Shown here: in pieces, positions 63,405 to 64,000 of the stretch | How the letters are laid out: each line of letters begins with the position of its first letter | How positions within the stretch are numbered: the stretch's first letter is position 1 | NCBI GenBank assembly: GCA_947488305.1 | Contig: CANKZM010000003.1 | Location: forward strand, 62,001 to 126,000 | Direction: 5' to 3' | Source: an uncultured Roseobacter sp. | GTDB lineage: Bacteria > Pseudomonadota > Alphaproteobacteria > Rhodobacterales > Rhodobacteraceae | Length of the DNA stretch: 64,000 nucleotides | Made by a program: the position numbers and the translations under genes | Notes under the pieces: model-generated | The model's input: only the letters and a program-made list of their open reading frames with translations | What the model was told of the DNA's origin: nothing | The model's database searches: none

Positions 63405-64000
63405 CTAAGCCCTGCGGATCAACCGTTCATGTTCCTGCAAGGCAAAGCGATCCGTCATTCCGGAGATATAGTCTGAAACGAGCCTGGCCAAATCCGTTTC
63501 CGATTGCGCGTCGGCGACATCCTTACGCCATTGCTTTGGCAGCTGATCCGGATGCGCCATGAAATAGGGGAACAGCTCGGTCACAACGTCTGTTACCTCG
63601 GCGCGCATGTTCACAACACTCGGCGCGCGGTACATTCTGTCAAAAAGAAACGCGCGAATGACTTTTAGATCATCGAATACATCTTCCGAGAACCGTATGA
63701 TCGCGCCATCCGCTGCTCGTATGTCCTCGACGCGCTCGGGGCGCAATTCACCGATCAACCGCTCGCCCAACCGGATCACGTCTTCGACCAGAACACCAAA
63801 GAACCGACGCAATGCCTCGTGCCGCCTGCGGTAGTAATTCAGCCCCGGATGCAGCCGATCGACCTCTTTGAAACAGGCATCCAGGATCGGCAACTCGGCC
63901 AATTCGTCCGTTGAAAACAACTCTGCCCGTAACCCGTCATGCAAGTCATGGTGATTGTACGCAACATCGTCTGCGATCGCTGCGACTTGGGCTTCGGCGC
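63405..64000 (-). CDS. dgt: dGTPase-like HD-domain triphosphohydrolase, C-terminal part (cut by window edge)
   Basis: The frame is open to base 64000. The visible part starts AEAQVAAIADDVAYNHHDLHDGL, the end of the HD metal site of deoxyguanosinetriphosphate triphosphohydrolase-like proteins. About 175 residues of helical C-terminal domain follow, ending ERLIRRA. A start at TTG 63944 would cut through this motif and is wrong. It hydrolyses dNTPs to nucleoside and triphosphate. It lies 105 bases upstream of argS on the same strand. Confidence 0.88.
   Translation of the reverse strand, partial: AEAQVAAIADDVAYNHHDLHDGLRAELFSTDELAELPILDACFKEVDRLHPGLNYYRRRHEALRRFFGVLVEDVIRLGERLIGELRPERVEDIRAADGAIIRFSEDVFDDLKVIRAFLFDRMYRAPSVVNMRAEVTDVVTELFPYFMAHPDQLPKQWRKDVADAQSETDLARLVSDYISGMTDRFALQEHERLIRRA

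Overview
The window reads as a contiguous piece of chromosome from an alphaproteobacterium, most likely a marine Rhodobacterales (Roseobacter-type) organism. This is inferred from gene content and order: bamE diverging from yceD(DUF177)-rpmF-plsX-fabH-ihfA-merR; argS-SPOR-nagZ-scpA-scpB in a row; a Fur/Mur-type regulator; an OlsB-type ornithine-lipid acyltransferase; DUF4167; a TIGR02281-type aspartic protease. Coding density is very high. Stops and starts often overlap as ATGA or GTGA, and convergent genes often overlap tail to tail by about 4 bases. I saw no transposase, integrase, prophage, CRISPR array or rRNA. One tRNA (Pro, GGG) is present.

Layout. 1-6.45 kb: a truncated membrane protein (possible mechanosensitive channel), a membrane-fused alpha/beta hydrolase, then a unit of membrane protein, MoxR AAA ATPase and VWA/DUF2201 protein, followed by a small c-type cytochrome. 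6.45-12.4 kb: a large CheB-CheR-PAS protein diverging from an unknown protein, aldose 1-epimerase, a proline-rich microprotein and a TfoX C-terminal-domain protein. 12.4-18.1 kb: ndk, an ABC-F ATPase, MarC, an aspartic protease, holC and pepA. 18.2-25.7 kb: an envelope and ribosome-maturation operon, lptF-lptG-lptD-surA-pdxA-rsmA. 25.7-32.2 kb, mostly leftward: DUF4167, prmC, prfA, DUF1499, two arginase-family ureohydrolases (guanidinobutyrase-like and agmatinase) and an M20 amidohydrolase. 32.2-38 kb: mazG, nucleoside hydrolase, GNAT, SelO, RhlE-type helicase. 38-50.3 kb: Fur/Mur, NYN-LOTUS protein, EamA transporter, eno, GNAT, FAD oxidoreductase, cupin, anmK, tyrS, a 49-residue membrane protein, a second acyltransferase, SDR, a cysteine-motif protein and Uup. 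50.3-57.7 kb: olsB, bamE, the rpmF-plsX-fabH-ihfA-merR block, tRNA-Pro and a double-domain dCTP-deaminase-family protein. 57.7-64 kb, leftward: a 51-residue basic protein, scpB, scpA, nagZ, SPOR protein, argS and a dGTPase-family protein that runs off the right edge.

Functional themes. Envelope building is well represented: LptF, LptG and LptD move and insert LPS, SurA chaperones outer-membrane proteins, BamE assembles them, OlsB makes ornithine lipids, NagZ and AnmK recycle peptidoglycan, and PlsX and FabH feed membrane lipids. Translation is represented by ArgS, TyrS, PrfA with its methylase PrmC, RsmA, two ABC-F proteins and bL32. Nucleotide hygiene is represented by Ndk, MazG, the Dcd-like protein, the dGTPase and the nucleoside hydrolase.

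The least understood parts are the membrane protein/MoxR/VWA unit, the divergent pair of CheB-CheR-PAS protein and orphan protein, the guanidino-compound operon, and several short genes that standard length cut-offs would miss. Those short genes lie at 11716, 45960, 57656 and, less surely, 1158, 26224, 37858 and 57848.
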